Assembly (NCBI GenBank): GCA_036830905.1
Contig: DAISNS010000048.1
Span: 1-15,540 of the forward strand
Direction: 5' to 3'
DNA length: 15,540 bases
Origin: Thermocaproicibacter sp002397355
GTDB lineage: Bacteria > Bacillota > Clostridia > Oscillospirales > Acutalibacteraceae
Part shown: one piece after another, positions 14,924-15,540 of the stretch
How positions within the stretch are numbered: the stretch's first letter is position 1
Layout of the letters: each line of letters opens with the position of its first letter
Program-made: the position numbers and the translations under genes
The notes under the pieces: generated by a model
What the model was told of the DNA's origin: nothing
The model's input: only the letters and a program-made list of their open reading frames with translations
Databases searched by the model: none

Positions 14924-14925
14924 GG

Positions 14926-15093
14926 TGGTGGACGTAGGGGGACTCGAAGGTGTGCCAAGCTTTTCCCGCGTTCCGCGGAAAAGGATGCCGCCCGCGCGGA
15001 GGATTTTTTTCTTCTCTTCTCTTTTGCTCCAAAACAGGTTCTCACCCGTTCCCAGACCAAAGGAAAGAGCCCGCTTGTGCGGGCTCTTTCCTT
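14926..15093 (-). repeat. 168-bp tandem unit, copy 1 (tRNA 3'-end fragment plus terminator hairpin)
   Basis: Read on the minus strand the unit has a 16-bp hairpin (AAAGGAAAGAGCCCGC arms, 15059-15094), a spacer with the palindromic repeat at 14957-14985, and a tRNA 3'-end fragment (14948-14926) that matches tRNA-Val from the T-loop to CCA with three substitutions. Apart from those substitutions it is identical to copy 2. Length 168 is a multiple of three, which creates meaningless repetitive open frames. Confidence 0.9.
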
Positions 15094-15261
15094 TGGTGGA
15101 CGCAACGGGACTCGAAGGTGTGCCAAGCTTTTCCCGCGTTCCGCGGAAAAGGATGCCGCCCGCGCGGAGGATTTTTTTCTTCTCTTCTCTTTTGCTCCAA
15201 AACAGGTTCTCACCCGTTCCCAGACCAAAGGAAAGAGCCCGCTTGTGCGGGCTCTTTCCTT
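15094..15261 (-). repeat. 168-bp tandem unit, copy 2
   Basis: Identical to copy 1 from 15107 on, base for base. Its tRNA fragment (15116-15094) matches the intact tRNA-Val 3' end exactly from TTCGAGTCCCGTTGCGTCC to the CCA. The unit boundary coincides with the 3' end of the intact tRNA-Val at 15262, so the array looks like the tRNA tail plus terminator copied in tandem downstream of the gene. Confidence 0.92.
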
Positions 15262-15262
15262 T
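15227..15262 (-). terminator. Terminator hairpin of the Met-Glu-Val tRNA cluster
   Basis: A 16-bp perfect stem (15247-15262 with 15227-15242) around TTGT starts directly at the tRNA-Val CCA end. The descending arm ends in CTCTTTCCTTT, a T-rich tail that is partly in the stem. The same hairpin is repeated at 15059-15094. Confidence 0.75.
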
Positions 15263-15338
15263 GGTGGACGCAACGGGACTCGAACCTGTGACCTCTCGCG
15301 TGTGAGGCGAACGCTCTAACCAGCTGAGCTATGCGTCC
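15262..15338 (-). tRNA. tRNA-Val (CAC)
   Basis: A 77-nt cloverleaf with encoded CCA. Acceptor GGACGCA/TGCGTCC is perfect, the D-arm is GCTC-AGCTGGTTA-GAGC, the anticodon loop CTCACAC gives CAC (valine, GTG), and the T-loop is TTCGAGT. The T-stem ACAGG/CCCGT contains one A.C mismatch. It is the last tRNA of the cluster; its 3' end is duplicated in the adjacent repeat array. Confidence 0.95.
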
Positions 15339-15379
15339 AAAAATTTGCGCCTGATCCGCGCAAATACGGCAGGGCAAAA

Positions 15380-15454
15380 TGGTGACCCGGGCGAGAATCG
15401 AACTCGCGTTACCGCCGTGAAAGGGCGGTGTCTTAGCCGCTTGACCACCGGGCC
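15380..15454 (-). tRNA. tRNA-Glu (TTC)
   Basis: A 75-nt cloverleaf with encoded CCA: acceptor GGCCCGG/CCGGGTC (one G.T pair), anticodon stem CCGCC/GGCGG around CTTTCAC, anticodon TTC (glutamate), T-arm GCGAG-TTCGATT-CTCGC. It lies 41 bp from tRNA-Val and 4 bp from tRNA-Met. Confidence 0.96.
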
Positions 15455-15458
15455 ATAT

Positions 15459-15535
15459 TGGTAGCGGCGATTGGAGTCGAACCAACGACACTGCGGGTAT
15501 GAACCGCATGCTCTAGCCAACTGAGCTACGCCGCC
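15459..15535 (-). tRNA. tRNA-Met (CAT), elongator type
   Basis: A 77-nt cloverleaf with encoded CCA: acceptor GGCGGCG/CGCCGCT, D-arm GCTC-AGTTGGCTA-GAGC, anticodon stem TGCGG/CCGCA around TTCATAC, T-arm GTTGG-TTCGACT-CCAAT. The sequence resembles Firmicutes elongator tRNA-Met and lacks the mismatched first pair of initiators. tRNA-Ile with a modified CAT is the less likely alternative. Its promoter lies outside the window. Confidence 0.93.
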
Positions 15536-15540
15536 ATATT

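Noticed and set aside
14926..15284. CRISPR array
   Set aside because: Only two full units with identical 'spacers', unit length 168 bp, and no cas genes.
14810..15319. Repetitive open frames with AEKDAARAED-like repeats on both strands
   Set aside because: They arise because the 168-bp repeat is a multiple of three; they pass through terminators and a tRNA gene.

Overview
The window looks like chromosomal DNA from a fairly GC-rich member of the Clostridia (Firmicutes), possibly Oscillospiraceae/Ruminococcaceae-like. This rests on strong GGAGG-type ribosome binding sites, TTG starts, near-consensus sigma-A promoters with 17-bp spacers, intrinsic terminators with T-tracts, a YesM/YesN-type two-component pair, a CUT1 sugar transporter without its own ATPase, and tRNA genes with encoded CCA. 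The family-level placement is inference.

Layout. On the plus strand at the left edge are the 3' part of a YesM-like sensor kinase and its YesN/AraC-type response regulator (2-2673), closed by a strong terminator. Convergent to it, on the minus strand, is a carbohydrate operon read from about 8495 down to 3707: a GH130-type mannoside phosphorylase/hydrolase, two CUT1 permeases and a solute-binding lipoprotein, ending in a strong terminator. A HAD hydrolase (2800-3534) follows. Upstream of the operon lies a long gene-free regulatory stretch (8332-8843), then a LacI-family regulator (8935-9933, minus). Divergent from lacI is a DUF1861 beta-propeller protein (10107-11051, plus) of glycosidase-like type.

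Next are a small double zinc-ribbon protein (11304-11576) with a consensus promoter and a 5' hairpin, a zinc-dependent sorbitol/xylitol-type dehydrogenase (11831-12883, minus) and a ROK-family repressor (13202-14332, minus). The right end holds a repeat-rich gene-free stretch. It contains two copies of a 168-bp tandem unit that each carry the 3' end of tRNA-Val plus its terminator hairpin, followed by three minus-strand tRNA genes transcribed Met-Glu-Val.

Working together (inference). The lipoprotein and two permeases would import an oligosaccharide, probably a beta-mannoside, energised by a shared MsmX-like ATPase encoded elsewhere. The GH130 enzyme, perhaps with the DUF1861 protein, would cleave it. 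LacI and the YesMN-like pair would control expression, and the ROK repressor is the likely regulator of the neighbouring polyol dehydrogenase. The least explained parts are the tRNA-3'-end/terminator tandem array, the GH130 operon leader with a perfect Shine-Dalgarno but no standard start codon, and the DUF1861 gene paired with LacI.
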